From positions 28,566,942-28,630,941 of the forward strand of contig OX465281.1 in the NCBI GenBank assembly GCA_949987705.1: DNA of 64,000 nt, in the 5' to 3' direction. Shown one piece after another: positions 9,675 to 21,290 of the stretch. Origin of the DNA: Thereva unica. Taxonomy: Eukaryota > Arthropoda > Insecta > Diptera > Therevidae. The number at the start of each line of letters is the position of its first letter. Position 1 is the stretch's first letter. A program made the translations under genes and the position numbers. Below the pieces are notes generated by a model. The model worked only from the letters and a program-made list of their open reading frames with translations. It was not told the origin of the DNA and made no database searches.

Positions 9675-11138
9675 TTTTTTTTTTGTTTTTCCTGTGTGAG
9701 GTATTAGGTCCAAAGGTACTGCGGCCATTAAGTTGGCCTATTGTACTACAACCCCTACACCTCATATTTGTAGGCCAGACCGCCTGAACAAGTTCAACAG
9801 TCTGCCTAGTGGTTTGTCGGTTAGACTTGAGTGTTCGAGCAGGGACTTCTCAAACAAAGAGACCCTGCCCCTCGCTATTGCTGGGCACTCACAGAGAACA
9901 TGGAGGGCAGACTCATCCTCTTCTAGGCAAAGCCTACATGTAGGGTCCTCCGCCCTTCCTATCTTCCATAAGTGGTAATTTAGGGCACAGTGTCCGGTAA
10001 TCAAGCCAACAAGTGTCCTAACATCACTCCTAATTCCGTAATAATTCCTTGGTCGTCTTAGGGGACGGCACTGGAAGGAACCGCTTAGAGTTGGCCAGTC
10101 CAGGCGCGGACCTCCAGCGTTCAATATGTTTCATCAAGGTCCGATCGGCCAGGGCCCTTTGCAGCAAGCTGGACGGTGCCCCAATAGCCGGCTCTGGACC
10201 AATGAATTCTAAATCAGAGCCCTGTTTAGCCAGGGCATCCGCACTTTCATTGCCTTCGAAGCCCCGGTGACCTGGGACCCAGACAAGTGTGATTTGATTG
10301 AGAACGCCCAACTCATGAAGAGCACGTTGGCAGTCCCAAACTAATTTCGACTTGGTCCTACGGGACCTTATCGCTCTAATTGCCGCTTGGCTATCAGAGA
10401 AGATAAAAATCCGTTTATTTCGGTAGGCCCTTCTTAAGTTCTCATGAGTGCATACCAGAATAGCGTACACCTTTGCTTGAAAGACAGTTGCCAGAGTGCC
10501 TAGACTTATAGCCTTGCTGAATCTGGGACTTTCACTCCAGATTCCGGCGCCTACACCTGTCTCCGTTTTAGAGCCATCCATGTACCATACTAGCCCGCCC
10601 GGCAAAACTTTAGGAAAAGTCCAGGTAAGCCTTTCCTGTATATGTACAGAAGGTTGCTTAAATTTTGAGATTTTATAGGGCATGCCGTCCGATAGCATCT
10701 CCGCTTCCGGAATCTCTTCTATGATGCTGATTATTATAGAATGTCCTCGCCCAAGACCAGCGCCCAAGACCAGCGCCCAAGTAACCATTCGCTTTCAGCC
10801 GCAGCGCCGCGTTTATGGCGGACTTCTCTACCTCAAGGTGGAGGGGTACCAAATTGAGGAGAGTCTCCAGCGCTGCCGTTGGGGAAGTGCGGATGGCCCC
10901 AGTGATGGAGAGGCAAGCCATTCTTTGAATTTTGCTTAAAATGGTTATGGAACCCTTAAGCTTCGTTCTGTGCCACCAAACTAAAGCTCCATAAGTTACC
11001 ATGGGTCTTATGATGGTGGTGTATATCCAATACATGGTTTTCGGTTGCAAACCCCAGGTGGAACCACAAGCTCTGCGGCAAGCCCACAGGGATCTGCGCG
11101 TTCTACACATCAGAGTGTCCATATGCTGTTTCCAGTTG
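9675..11138 (-). mobile_element. LINE-C insertion (RNase-H-bearing LINE, 5'-truncated) with 11 bp TSD
   Basis: This is a 1464 bp minus-strand insert. Its 5' end starts inside a LINE ORF ('NWKQHMDTLMCRTRRSLWAC', thumb region). RNase H follows (YMDGSKTETGVGAGI, SDSQAA, WVPGHRGFEGNESADALA) and then a CRLCLEEDE...HVLCEC zinc knuckle. The insert ends in an A-rich tail (T-run at 9675-9690 on the plus strand). It is bracketed by AGCGTTCGGTC at 9664-9674 and 11139-11149. At least two frame breaks, near 10725 and 10060, split the ORF. The organisation fits I/LOA-related insect LINEs. It interrupts LINE-B exactly between ...EAVDRTL and RRQQAGF. Confidence 0.88.
10030..10788 (-). pseudogene. LINE-C RNase H domain
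   Basis: A 252-codon open frame holds an RNase HI domain as found in insect LINEs. It starts with the first catalytic Asp in WYMDGSK. The Glu region is VFQAKVYAI, where the expected AE is AK, so this catalytic position is changed. SDSQAAIRAI provides the second Asp, and GHRGFEGNESADALAK the His/Asp end. The upstream thumb fragment (10673-11188) and the downstream zinc-knuckle segment (9762-10124) lie in other frames, so the polypeptide is broken. Confidence 0.8.
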
Positions 11139-12385
11139 AGCGTTCGGTCTACTGCCTCACTTATCCTAGATAGTAATATATGGGACAAAATTTAGCCCAC
11201 TGTAGATAGTAAACAGATGTCTCTCCAGTTGTCGCATATTGTTAGGTCCCCCTTTTTTGGTATTTTGACTATGATACCTTCCGTCCAATCCTCCGGAAAG
11301 GTACAGGTGTTCCATGCTATTTGTAGGATTGGCTGAAGCGCATCTGCTGTGAGGCTTGAGTCGGCTTTCAACAATTCTGGCGGAATGCCATCTTTCCCAG
11401 CTGCTTTACCATTGGCCTTCGCATGAATTTCGGTTACTATTTCCGTCTTGGATGGGGCCCGGGTGGTGATTCGAATTGGCTGTGCATTGTTGCTGGTTTC
11501 CTGAGGTTCCTGTGTAAATGAACCATTCAGGGCGGCGAAGAAGTAATCTCTCCATCTTTGGAGCTGCTCCTCGTCGCTGCACAGCAGCCTTCCATCCGCA
11601 CTCTTAACGGCATGCTTTTTAGTAGAGTGCTTTCCCGTGAGCTGTTTAGTAATTTGGTACAGCACCTTACTGTTGTCTGTGTTTGCCGCGTTTTCCGCTT
11701 TTTCTGCGAGCTCATTTATCTGCTGCCTTTTATCACGCCGGACACTTCTCTTTACCTCCCGGTGTAATTGGGAGTACTCCCGTTCCAGTTGGTAACGTCT
11801 TTCAGGGTCGCTTGTAGAGTTTACTTTATTTTTTAGGGCTCTCCTGCGTTCTATTTTTTACCAGGTTGTGTCCGATATCCAGTGTTGCTGGTTTCTTTGG
11901 ACATAACCGATGCTCGTTTCCGCAGCCGTCAATATTGCGCCCTTTGTTCTACTCCATAGCTCTTCAATATTTGTGTCGTCAGAAACGATGTGCTGGTTTA
12001 ATATTTGTTGTAGGTTTCCAGCAAATTCCCGCTTTTTAACGCTCTCCCGCAGAAGATCTACGTTGAACCGTCTACGGTTTATAGCATCGCGTTGTACGTT
12101 TCTGATTGCGGCGATTTTAAGGCGAATAGTTGGTACTACCAAATGGTGGTCGCTTCCAGTGTCTGCTCCCCTGGAACTCCTGACATCCTCAAGAATAGTT
12201 CTCCATCTGCGGCTGACGGCCACATGATCTATCTGATTTCTAGTCCTACCATCGGGCGATACCCAGGTCTCTTTGTGTATCTTCTTGTGACACCGGGCAC
12301 CTTGCACCGGGCGCAAAAAACCCAAGCGCCGGCCATGTTTACGTAACCTTGAGGCCTTCCTTATTGCCATTTTGTATCTATTCAA
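11139..12385 (-). pseudogene. LINE-B (RTE-like) endonuclease end and RT N-terminal part
   Basis: This is the upstream half of LINE-B. At 12385-11858 the frame gives the end of an APE endonuclease (HKETWVSPDGRTRNQIDHVA, then RGADTGSDHHLVVPT with the catalytic SDH) and a linker. At 11665-11192 come the RT fingers (GKAAGKDGIPPELLK, IIVKIPKKGDLTICDNWRDI). A TAA stop follows STVG, after which the frame continues as ILSHILLSRISEAVDRTL up to the LINE-C insertion at 11138/11139. The 5' boundary is near 12320-12385. The N-terminal part of the endonuclease, including the DFNA motif, is missing, so the element is 5'-truncated. Confidence 0.82.
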
Positions 12386-15300
12386 ATTCGGCGGTGCAAC
12401 AGTTGCATATATCCAGAGAAATAAAGTTGGTAAAGTGCACCTATTGCAGTGAATTTGACATGTCGTTCACAGTGATTCAATTCGGTTTAAAGAGGCGATA
12501 ATCCACCCATACATAATAGACAACAGAAATGCCCACGACTAAAATCATCGACAGACTGCAGAAGTACGTTGGTCTAACGAATGGAAAATAGTATCTACGA
12601 ATACAAAACTCTGAGGAAGATTGCACCAAGAAGCCAAAGCTCTCCCCCGGCTGTAAAGCAACTAAACGATCCTGAATGTGTGACTGAACCCAAAATAAAA
12701 CCCAAACTTAAAAGGCTGATAATTATGTTACTAAACTTGGAAGTGTGTGTGTGGAAGAAGAATGATGTAATTTCCTAGAATTACGAATGGCGAGACAAAT
12801 GTGATAAAGTTTCGCTATAAAAAAAGTCGAAATTTTTATAACCTTCAGCATTGCCCAATAAAAGCGTATCCAAATCCATTATTCAGACGTTCTGACACTA
12901 ATTCAGGAGCAATTTCCCTTCACCTTTATTCGAACACACCAGGAAAAAAAGGAAAGAAGGACTCTGATAGGACTCTATGGATGTATGTATGTATATGGGT
13001 GTATATTGCCCCGACATCAACTAAAGAAAATGCATTAACTCCCCCCACCACTGCTATATTGCTATCGCCCGGAGGCTATAAAACAACAAAATTTACAACA
13101 ACGAAACAGGAATGTTTCGCTCGGTGAGTGGGGAATAAAAATGCACTGCTTTTGCGACAAATAGTAGCAGATACATCAGACCGCAACTATTTTCACTTAA
13201 ATTGCGAAGCGATGTTTCGTCCTGTTCGTCCTGGTCGCCGCCCGCTTCGCGCCATCGCCCCCCGACCCAGCCCCATAGGGGCCCGTACAATCGGCCTGGC
13301 CTGGCCGTAGAGAGAGTCCTTGGGAGTGCTATGCTCCGCTCGCAGTTAATTGTTTTCCGTGCTGGTCTATGGCTTCACAAACAACATTTTATCCTGACAG
13401 GCGATTTTATTGAGTTTACGCCTGCGATTAATCGATGGAGTTGGAGTTTTTAATTAAGCGCTCCTAGAGGGAATTAAATGTTTAATGAACAATTTATCTA
13501 GGACCGAAGCAATTTTTGCCCCTGCCCCCCCACCATCTTCACAGTTCATCGCAAAGGAATGCATCAGAATCTAGTGCAGTTTATCCTGATGGATTTGCTC
13601 CTTGCGAAGATGTGAAACTAGAGCGCTTCACCTTTTTTCTCCTTCTGCTTCCTTTTGTTTTTTACTTTATATAAGAGATCCTTTTGTTGTTTTTGTTGTT
13701 GTTATAAATTTGTGTCGTTGTCATGCGAAGAGTTATGATAAGGGTAAAAGTTTTGAGGGGAGACGACATCCAGGGGGCTTAGAGAGAGGGCGGAGATGCG
13801 TGCCCACCCATGCGTTTTGCTACAGATCGTAAAATTCAACCTGACACTTTTAGAGCCGCTGTGTGCGTCCTTGTTTCCTGTCAAATCGATAAAACTGTTC
13901 AAATAAATCAAAATAAGGACGAACAGGAACAAGCAGTGTGTGAAATCTTTAAAGTGATAAAACAAAAATTTAAGATCAAGAAATTTTTATGCATATAAAA
14001 AATTCATTGTAAATTCTGCGCCTCTTTATATCGATTTGTATTATAATAAAGAAGAAGAAAAGGAAACTAATCCTTGAACAAAAAGAATGTTGTCCTTAGA
14101 CCAACATATAGGTCACTTTTTAAAACTTGCGAATACTGAATCAATACCGTTTGTGAAAATAATATTAAACAAGTCGGGTCTTGTCTCGTGGGACTCGCCA
14201 CTAATTACGCCTTTTCCCGGTATGCTTTCAGTTGAATACTGAAGTTAGACGAAGCTTGTGGACGTGTTTAATAAATTCAAAGTATTTTTATTTCTTGATT
14301 TCTTTTTAGTTTCTGCATTACTCTCAAAATATCTAATAAAATTACTTAAAACACATGGTTACTGCCCAAGGTAATAAAAAGGTAATAAAAGGGTAATAAA
14401 AACTAAAAATCAACTGGAGAGTCACATTATGGGGATTAGTTGGTGTTTAATATCTATTTATATTGAAAAATAAGAGATGATAAACGTGGATTTGAAGTTT
14501 TCCTTAAATTTTCGTTTGTAATAAACAGTGGGAACGATATATTTTCACTACGAAATTAGATAATATCATCAATCATAAAGGAACAAGTTTTTATTCATTT
14601 ATATTGTCAATCACTGACACTGTGATTCTTGTTGTGAGCCACTTTTATCATAGTTATGTGTAGATGCAGTTGAAGATCAAAGAGGAAGAAGCAGATGCAG
14701 TTGTGAAACGTCGAAGGGCAATTTCAATCGTCTTATCCAAGTACATAACTTATTGGTTGGTATGCGTTGCTGCGCAAACAGAGTTTTTGTTTTTGGCGTT
14801 AACGTACTATTCGTACAATTCGGTTCATTTTATCAGGTCTACTGGCATAAAAGAACAATTTTAGGTATAGCACATGCCTGTAGCTATAATAGTTTTGAAA
14901 GTGTAAGTGGGGCACGGATGGACGGACAAAGTGTTTTGCACAATTCAAGTAGATTTATAAAATGAAAGAAATTGAAAAAATAAAAAGTAGTAAATCCAGT
15001 AAACCAGAAGTAGATCCGAGCATTTCTTAAGAATATTCAAGGAACTTGAACAGGGATCATTGTGATGGCGCACTATACACATGCCCTTCGTTGTAAACGG
15101 TTTAGTTAAGGTTGCCTTCTCACAAGTTGCGAATGCTGGCATTGTACTCCAGGGTCCAGGCGGGTCCTGTGTGAGTATTAGCCATAAGTAAAGGGAATGT
15201 CGTATGTCACGGGTACGGCAGCAAAAAAGGCCAATTCCTAAGGCATACCTAACAAGGCCATTCAAATTGCGACTAAGGTAGCAGCAAGTGCACGCGTTCA

Positions 15301-15839
15301 GATGTTTATAACTATCCCGAGAGAAAAAGCAAAAGCTGTCCCTTATTCTGAGCCCGAGTAAGCCACTGGCGAGCAGTTTGTCCTATAGCCAGCCAGTACT
15401 ATAGTCCATAAGGATAAGAGTAGGAGAGAAAAATATTTGGGTGTGATGAAGGATCAATTTTACATAGCTTATAATTAATTTACGAGAGTCCCTGACTTTG
15501 AAGACCAAGATGTTTAGTTCAGAAAGAAACTGGCTGGGACTTGTGTTTCCGTGGTAAGAACAACTCTATCGCTGTAGGTTTTTTCTTTCCTCATTCTACT
15601 ACTTCTATAAAACCTAGTTCGAGTAGGGGATCTGGTGTCGAGTTGGTATCAATTGGTATTGTCAGAGAGGATTGCTATACCGTCCCGGACTCGCCTTCAC
15701 CGTTGTTGGTTGCTTTCTAGTGCGTATCATACGGAGATGACGGTTCGTTTTTGCCCACCATTTTTGTTTTCGTTTAATTGCTTGCAATTGCCAGTTGTCT
15801 CTAGTAGAGTTAAGAATTAATTGTCTGAACAACTGAAAG
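12386..15839. other. Largely unique non-coding DNA
   Basis: No recognisable exon, TE protein or RNA gene was found. 13195-13480 is less AT-rich and contains clustered TAAT-type and TTTATTG/TTTACG strings ('gattttattgagtttacgcc', 'gattaatcgatgg', 'tttaattaagcg'), a composition often seen in insect developmental enhancers. A TATAAA-like string lies at 13077. The ORF at 14945-15265 on the minus strand has no recognisable family. These are compositional impressions only. Confidence 0.35.
14371..14403. repeat. Short tandem repeat (GGTAATAAAA, three units)
   Basis: Three near-identical decamers GGTAATAAAA/GGGTAATAAAA occur in tandem. Simple-sequence variation with no associated function seen. Confidence 0.6.
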
Positions 15840-16154
15840 TACGTCATAGTGAACGACTTTCTTCCAGTCCCACCACACCCACAACAGCACCCAACATTCT
15901 ATTTTTCGACATCAGTTCTGACTCATTATCACTTTTCCACGACTTTCAATGCATCCGATTGCTGTAAGTGACCGATTCGTAATCATCGCGGACATGCGTC
16001 GTTTTCATTACGTTTCAGCAGCACATAACAAATGTTAAATCGTGCTCGAACGATCGTTTAGTGGTGTCGTTGCGATCGATATGGCTCGTGACTTGAATGT
16101 AACACCATCTATTGGGGAAAACGCCACGAACCTTTTCACAGACCTCGTGACATC

Positions 16155-16560
16155 AACAACGATGGAATGATCACATATTTCAAATCCGTCAAACAGCCAT
16201 ACAATTGACTGGGAGATTATTTTTTGGAAATGTTACAGTCTTCTGTTACTACAAGTTCTACATACGACCCCACCATGAATACAGTTCATTCATCTGGACT
16301 AGGACATCAAGAACTCAGTGATGATTACGCTATTTGGTCGTCCATGGCCATCGCAGGAATGTGGCAGCCCTGGCCAAAGATCATTTTTACTATACATCAA
16401 TTCGAATATGGAACGATCTTCGACAGGTAGTTTTTCCGAACTCCTACAGTATCGAAGAATATAACAGCCAAGTTCATCGTGTCTTCATTCAGCACCCCCA
16501 GACACTTCCTAACCTATTATATCTCTTCTAACCTTCAATCTAAGCTTAATACTAGACATC
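16155..16560 (+). pseudogene. LINE-A 3' fragment (decayed)
   Basis: 'gatggaatgatcacatattt' matches the LINE-A ORF at 38331. After a large internal deletion, 16395-16560 gives the C-terminal block (IWNDLRQVVFPNSYSIEEYN in a broken frame) and the LINE-A 3' UTR start, 'aagcttaatactagacat'. It is frameshifted and has no poly-A. The 315 bp upstream may be further decayed LINE material that I could not align. Confidence 0.65.
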
Positions 16561-18849
16561 GACTTTTGGGTTTCGATTAGGGCTAATCTACAAAGTGTCA
16601 AGTTTTAGTTACCAATTGAAAACTCCCAGAATTCCCAATCATCACCACCGAAACTGCATTGAAGGCGATAAATTTCTCGTTCAGTAATTAGCTGCCAATA
16701 AAAAGCAAATCCACCTCCTTTTTAGTGTGTTCCCTCTTTGTGCTCACTTAAGCTACCCTTATGCCATGTCCCGCCGCAGCAGCATCCCCTATATAGCCAG
16801 GGCACTCGCCCCCCGAAAAAGTCCTCATACCCAACACAAAATATAGATATCACACGTACTGACATAAGCCTGCTGTTGATAACGTAATCCTGTCGATGCT
16901 ATGTGAAAAACATTAGGCTTAAAAATAATCACGAAGCGAGGCACTCTATCATGGCAGGACTCAGGAGGAGCGCACAGCGAGAGTGCAAACCGAACGGAAC
17001 CAGCCCCGAATGGAAAAAAATCCTTGCTCCGCTCCTAATTCATTTCTGAACACTCTGTCAGCCGATAAATGAAATTTGACACGATTCACCAGTGATGTAT
17101 GGGGATGTCGTGCTCATCGCAGCCCCGATGTCCTTGTGTTGTGTGCGCCTTTTTTCGTCCGTTGGCTTTTTTTTAGTTTGTTGTTTTGCGCCAACCACCA
17201 TGCCATCTCCGCAAACAGGAAAACTGTCATTTAATATCCGCAATTAAAGTGGTCATCAATCAAAAAAGGACGAGTTGGAGAGTTCAGTTTCCAATTGCAG
17301 GAGGAGCAGAAGAAGCGGCAGAGATAGCGGCGGTGTGGTGTCCTCTGAGTGTCGTCGTCGTCGTTGGCGTTGTTGTTGGATCCGTGCAATCGGAGTGGCT
17401 ATCGGATGTGGGGATATGAGACGATGCCGCCGCTGTTGCTGCTGCTTGCCCCTGGATAGATTGGAAAATATCACCTTGCACCCAGCGACAGCGCTCTGTG
17501 AAGGAGCCATCGTTGCACACCTTCCGCTAACTCAATTCCTTTCTTCTCCGCCATTGTGGATCTTGGAGGAAGTCATTTACTAATTAATTCGCCCGAATTG
17601 GCTGGAAAATAAACCAGGAGACACTGAAGAGTTAAAGATGGCGAACTACTTGCAGGGGTGGGGACGGGCGTATAGTTAGCGAAACTAGCTACTTTGGCCT
17701 GTGCCTGTGCCCTCCTCCTGCCTCCAGCGCCACCCAGGGACGGGGACTCGAACCGACGTAAATCGGTGCCGCTCATCCTTTATGTTGCGAACGAGAGATC
17801 CGTTTTACGCCCGATATTGAATTTTCAAATAGAAATTAAAGAAAAGTCGTTTTCTATTTTAGTGCCACTAAAATGCTCATCAGCGAGCGAAGAGAGACTG
17901 CACTGACACAAAAGTGTAATTAAAGTGAAATTAATAATTAAAAGTGAAATTGATTGAAGCGCTCGACAATCTCGGAACACGTCGTGAACTATGGAACCTA
18001 TTAACGTTGCCGGGCGCCATCTCCCGCCTCCCAGCCGCGCCGCCCTCCGGCATATACTATCCCAAAGAGGGGCCGCGCGAAGCCCGTGGCGGCATACTAC
18101 TACTGTACCTGCACCCTTGTTGCACCGGGGGGGGATTCCGCCCCCGGTTTAATGACAGTAAAAGCCCTCGCTGCAATTTGTTATTAAAATTTGATTTTGC
18201 AGTATCCTCTGCCGCCGAACTGCGTCGGTTTTATTCATCGCTGCAGATATGAACCGGTTCCGGGTTTTATTATCGCGCACTTAACAAAAGTTTATGGTGC
18301 AGCTTTCGAGGCCGTAATGAAATGTTATTAATTATATTTTGTGCAGTCCCGATCCCGTTTTTTAGCCCGGTCCACGCGTAATGTGTGATTCTTTTATTGC
18401 CGCAATTAAATTGTTGCTGGAAAATTAAATTGTTTTCGTTTTGTTCATTTTTTTTTGCTCTACCCGCGCCCAGTTTGCCACACAGGAGCATAAATGCTTG
18501 ATTGCTGGCATTTAATTGAGTGAATAGTAGAGTAGTTGCGTGTCCACCAAACTCCTGTGAAGTATACTCTAAAATTAAAGGGAATTACGGTTTGTTGTAT
18601 ATCCTTAGTGTGTGAGTTAGTTTATAACCATATTGAACTAGTTTCAGTGTACAGAGGGTATGAAATCGAGTAATTAACAGTAGCGTGCTCTAACCTATAT
18701 GGTAGGGATATTGCGCTAGCTGATATAGGAAAAAGGCAACTGGTTTTGGCTTCACACGTCAGTAACTCGAAAAGTAATACTCCATTACAATAGATGCACT
18801 TTTTATATTATTAAAACGACTACCGCTACTTCTTTCTTTATCTATAAAA
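16561..18849. other. Unique DNA with GC-rich islands; possible regulatory or first-exon region
   Basis: No TE protein is recognised. On the minus strand, 17554-17475 reads as a possible first coding exon: an ATG in the context CCACAATGG, 26 open codons, then AAG followed by GTGATA as a possible donor. An alternative 78-codon frame overlaps it and is low in complexity (TTTTPTTTTT). 17995-18135 is GC-rich. 18240-18500 has blocks of homeodomain-like strings ('gttattaattat', 'gcaattaaattg', 'aaattaaattg'). Nothing here is recognised as a known gene. Confidence 0.25.
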
Positions 18850-18852
18850 CGA

Positions 18853-18892
18853 CGTGAAGACAAACAGCAAACCCAAGGCCGACTTATTACAT
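18853..18892 (+). repeat. ~40 bp LINE-A remnant
   Basis: 'cagcaaacccaaggccgact' followed by 'tatta' corresponds to 37217-37240 inside the LINE-A ORF. It is isolated, with no other LINE-A sequence alongside. Confidence 0.5.
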
Positions 18893-19002
18893 CATTCGTT
18901 AAGCTCATACGATGACCTATAGATGGCGCCACTATTGGCAAAAACATATGGTTTTTTGATAATACCAACTTCAAACAATATATGTCAAAATTGCATGACA
19001 TT

Positions 19003-20132
19003 TCGAGCCGATCTCACCCAATATCACGTGTGGTCTCGGCAAATATCACGTAAATTTTTTTCCCTCAAGAGACTGTGTAAAATTGCGAGAAAACTGAACG
19101 CCGGCAGGTCGTGGCCTTTCCGGCCAGGTCGTCAAGCACGGCCCGATGAAGGCCACAGATTTCTCAGTCTGACTTAGCGATGAGGACTTCAGGTATTCGC
19201 CTGACAGGCCGAGGCATTTAGGTGACGTCATGATTCCCTATAGACACACAGTTTGGCATAGCAGGTTATTAATTCAAGTGCAAAAATGTTTAAAGAAAAC
19301 TTCACGGCAGCTCCAGACTAACGCCGTGAACACCCGCGAACACGGGCGAACGGGAGTGTGAATGGTTTTCTCGCCTAGTTCGCGTTTCGGTTTCCATTCC
19401 GAGTGGATACGGCGTGAAATCTTGCCGTAAATTCACGGCTTTATACTGAATAGAAGTATAGATCTTCAGGCACGAACTGACGATAAATACTCGCCCACAC
19501 ACAAAACGATATTTGTCAGTTTTCATGAACTGAAGACCGCATCCAGTACCAGTTGACGGCCGGTGAGTGTGCGGCGATGCTCGGCTTCAAGACGAAACCT
19601 TTCTGGCCATGGTCTTCCGGCGACCTGTGTGTGAATGGGGGGCCTTAACATATGGCTAAATCCTACACAAAAATTTTTACGTGGTCATGCGAACGCTAGA
19701 AAGTAGCTTAGTAGTCCCTCAATTATTTAACCACTACCGACCAACCAAACGCGCAACTTGACGAATGCTGCAGTGGACGGGCCAAGTAACACTGAACCGC
19801 GAAAAGGCTCTTAGAATATAGAACTTCAGAAAGGGCCCTTAGCATAATAAAATTCTTGTTGCTCAGGTTTGTTAGTTTTCTGTTCACTACAAGGGGAAAA
19901 GGCTAGTGGAATAGAGGAGGGCAAGAAGAAGTACAAATTAACAGTTCCCTAAAATAAAATGTTGTGGTTACGCCCGTAAATAAATAGTTTTATGGTATAA
20001 GCCAGATTTTTTTAAAATTTGAAAATCACACGTTAGATTAAAAGGGGAAGAGGGGGTCGAGTCACATCTCTCGACATCTCACCAAGAGAGAGGGGGGTCG
20101 AAAATCGCCTCACATAATTTATAGATGATCCC
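19003..20132 (+). mobile_element. Non-autonomous TIR element, copy 2 (right terminus intact)
   Basis: Co-linear with 2440-4440 minus the hAT insert. The left terminus is lost; similarity starts at 'gccgatctcacccaatatca'. The right end, 'cataatttatagatgatccc', is the inverted partner of the left end of copy 1. Sub-terminal G-runs ('gagaggggggtcg') are present near both ends. Divergence and small indels relative to copy 1 suggest an old family. There is no ORF of note. Confidence 0.65.
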
Positions 20133-20368
20133 TTACCTAATCTCAAATCCTAAAAAAATCGCCGAAAATAAAAATGCCTCCTGAAGGTAATCGCCAAACC
20201 CGAAACGTTTTTTGAAGAGTTGGACAAACCGTTCCATAAATAAATAAATAGAAGAAAACTAAAAAAAACGCTTTTATTTTAAAATGAACCAAAAAGTAAA
20301 AAATTATTTTGAATGTAAAGTTTTTATATCTGATGCCACTTACTTAAATGTAAAAAAAGCGTGGAAAC

Positions 20369-20852
20369 TTTTTTTTTATGTGATAGACTAGAGGCTTAGG
20401 GAAAGCCCCTTTGTACTGTTCGACAATCTATTTTTTTTCCGTATAGAATGTCGAACAGCAGCTCTAGCCGGAAGATAGAGAGTAGAAAGGAGAGAGAGAG
20501 AAGTAGGAAGGAGCTGCCACAACCCAGCCGCGATATTTTATTCCACCTACTTCCAACCATTTCGCGACTCTGGCATCGGGGCATTTGAGAAACAACTCGC
20601 TGGAGTGTTATGCCTCCTGAAACGAGTTGAATCTCATCAGCCAACCGCTGACATGCGCTTGGTGGAGCGGGGAAGGACTAGCGAAGGCTATGACAGGAGG
20701 AATCAGGAATGTAAACAGGGGAGAAGAAAGAAGGGAAGTTATGTGGGTGGGAAAGTGGAAAAGGCGAAGGACCGTGGGGCTGGCCGGGATTCGAACCCGG
20801 GACCTCTGGGATAGTAGTCAGGCGCCTTACCTCTAGACCACCGAGGCCCCCC
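20369..20852 (-). mobile_element. SINE1 copy A (tRNA-derived)
   Basis: On the minus strand the head is GGCCTCGGTGGTCTAGAGGT (A-box-like), then GGGTTCGAATCCCGGCC, which contains a perfect B box, GGTTCGAATCC. The ~380 bp body is shared with the copies at 34116 and 52219. The tail is an A-run (T-run at 20369-20377). The body includes 'gcgcttggtggagcgg' and 'gatattttattccacctact' on the plus strand. The internal Pol III promoter looks intact. The short ORFs here are not genes. Confidence 0.85.
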
Positions 20853-20924
20853 AATCTTGCGCGCGTTTAGTCAGTAAAGTGACTCCAACAACCCCCCTTA
20901 CGTGAAACCCAAACCCTACCTACA

Positions 20925-21057
20925 ACGTGAAACCCAAACCCCATGCCATCTCGCCCATGGTTTCTCAAGGGTCAATTTGCTCATCTGCTCTTTATACTAT
21001 TACTCTCAATTCTCTCCAACCCACTTCACATTTTTGCTGATGGCGATACCGTACCTT
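20925..21057 (+). pseudogene. LINE-A RT palm fragment
   Basis: It aligns with 37917-38050 of the intact ORF, spanning motif B (the CCCAGGGGTC equivalent is 'tctcaagggtcaatttgctc') and motif C, where FADD has become F-A-D-G ('tttgctgatggcg'). It is a short, damaged internal fragment. Confidence 0.65.
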
Positions 21058-21102
21058 CCTTGCAAACTTCCGTTAAACTCAATCAACTTCTTGTTCTTCT
21101 GC

Positions 21103-21141
21103 TTCCTTAATCCCTCGTGGGACATATGGCGAAAACAATAG
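21103..21141 (-). repeat. LINE-B extreme 3' ORF remnant
   Basis: 'taatccctcgtgggacatat' matches 8471-8490, the C-terminal PMRD-stop region of LINE-B. It is only ~39 bp long and sits between two LINE-A fragments. Confidence 0.55.
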
Positions 21142-21142
21142 T

Positions 21143-21290
21143 TTTTTTATGTGATTGTCTAACCTCAGGTGTTACCTTTTGTACCATCAGTCTGTCATGT
21201 CGGAAACGTCAAGGTGATATGTCTAGTACTAAGCGTTGCTCGAAGGATAGAGAGAAAGATAAGATAGGTTGAAGGGAAAATATGGCGTTA
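21143..21290 (-). repeat. LINE-A-type 3' end remnant
   Basis: It starts with a T-run and 'ttatgtgattgtctaacctc', then 'ttttgtaccatcagtctgtc' and 'atgtcgg'. This is the reverse complement of a LINE-A-type 3' UTR and poly-A tail (compare 38930-39038, 49045-49440). No coding sequence. Confidence 0.55.

Noticed and set aside
17284..17520. 78-codon minus ORF rich in Thr, Ala and Ser
   Set aside because: Low-complexity composition from triplet repeats (ACG/ACA/GCC); kept only as a weak alternative to the candidate exon.
20765..20850. Functional tRNA gene on the minus strand (perfect B box); likewise 34118-34195
   Set aside because: The same head is attached to a conserved ~380 bp body with an A-tail in three places, which makes it a SINE head; the acceptor stem does not close like a tRNA.
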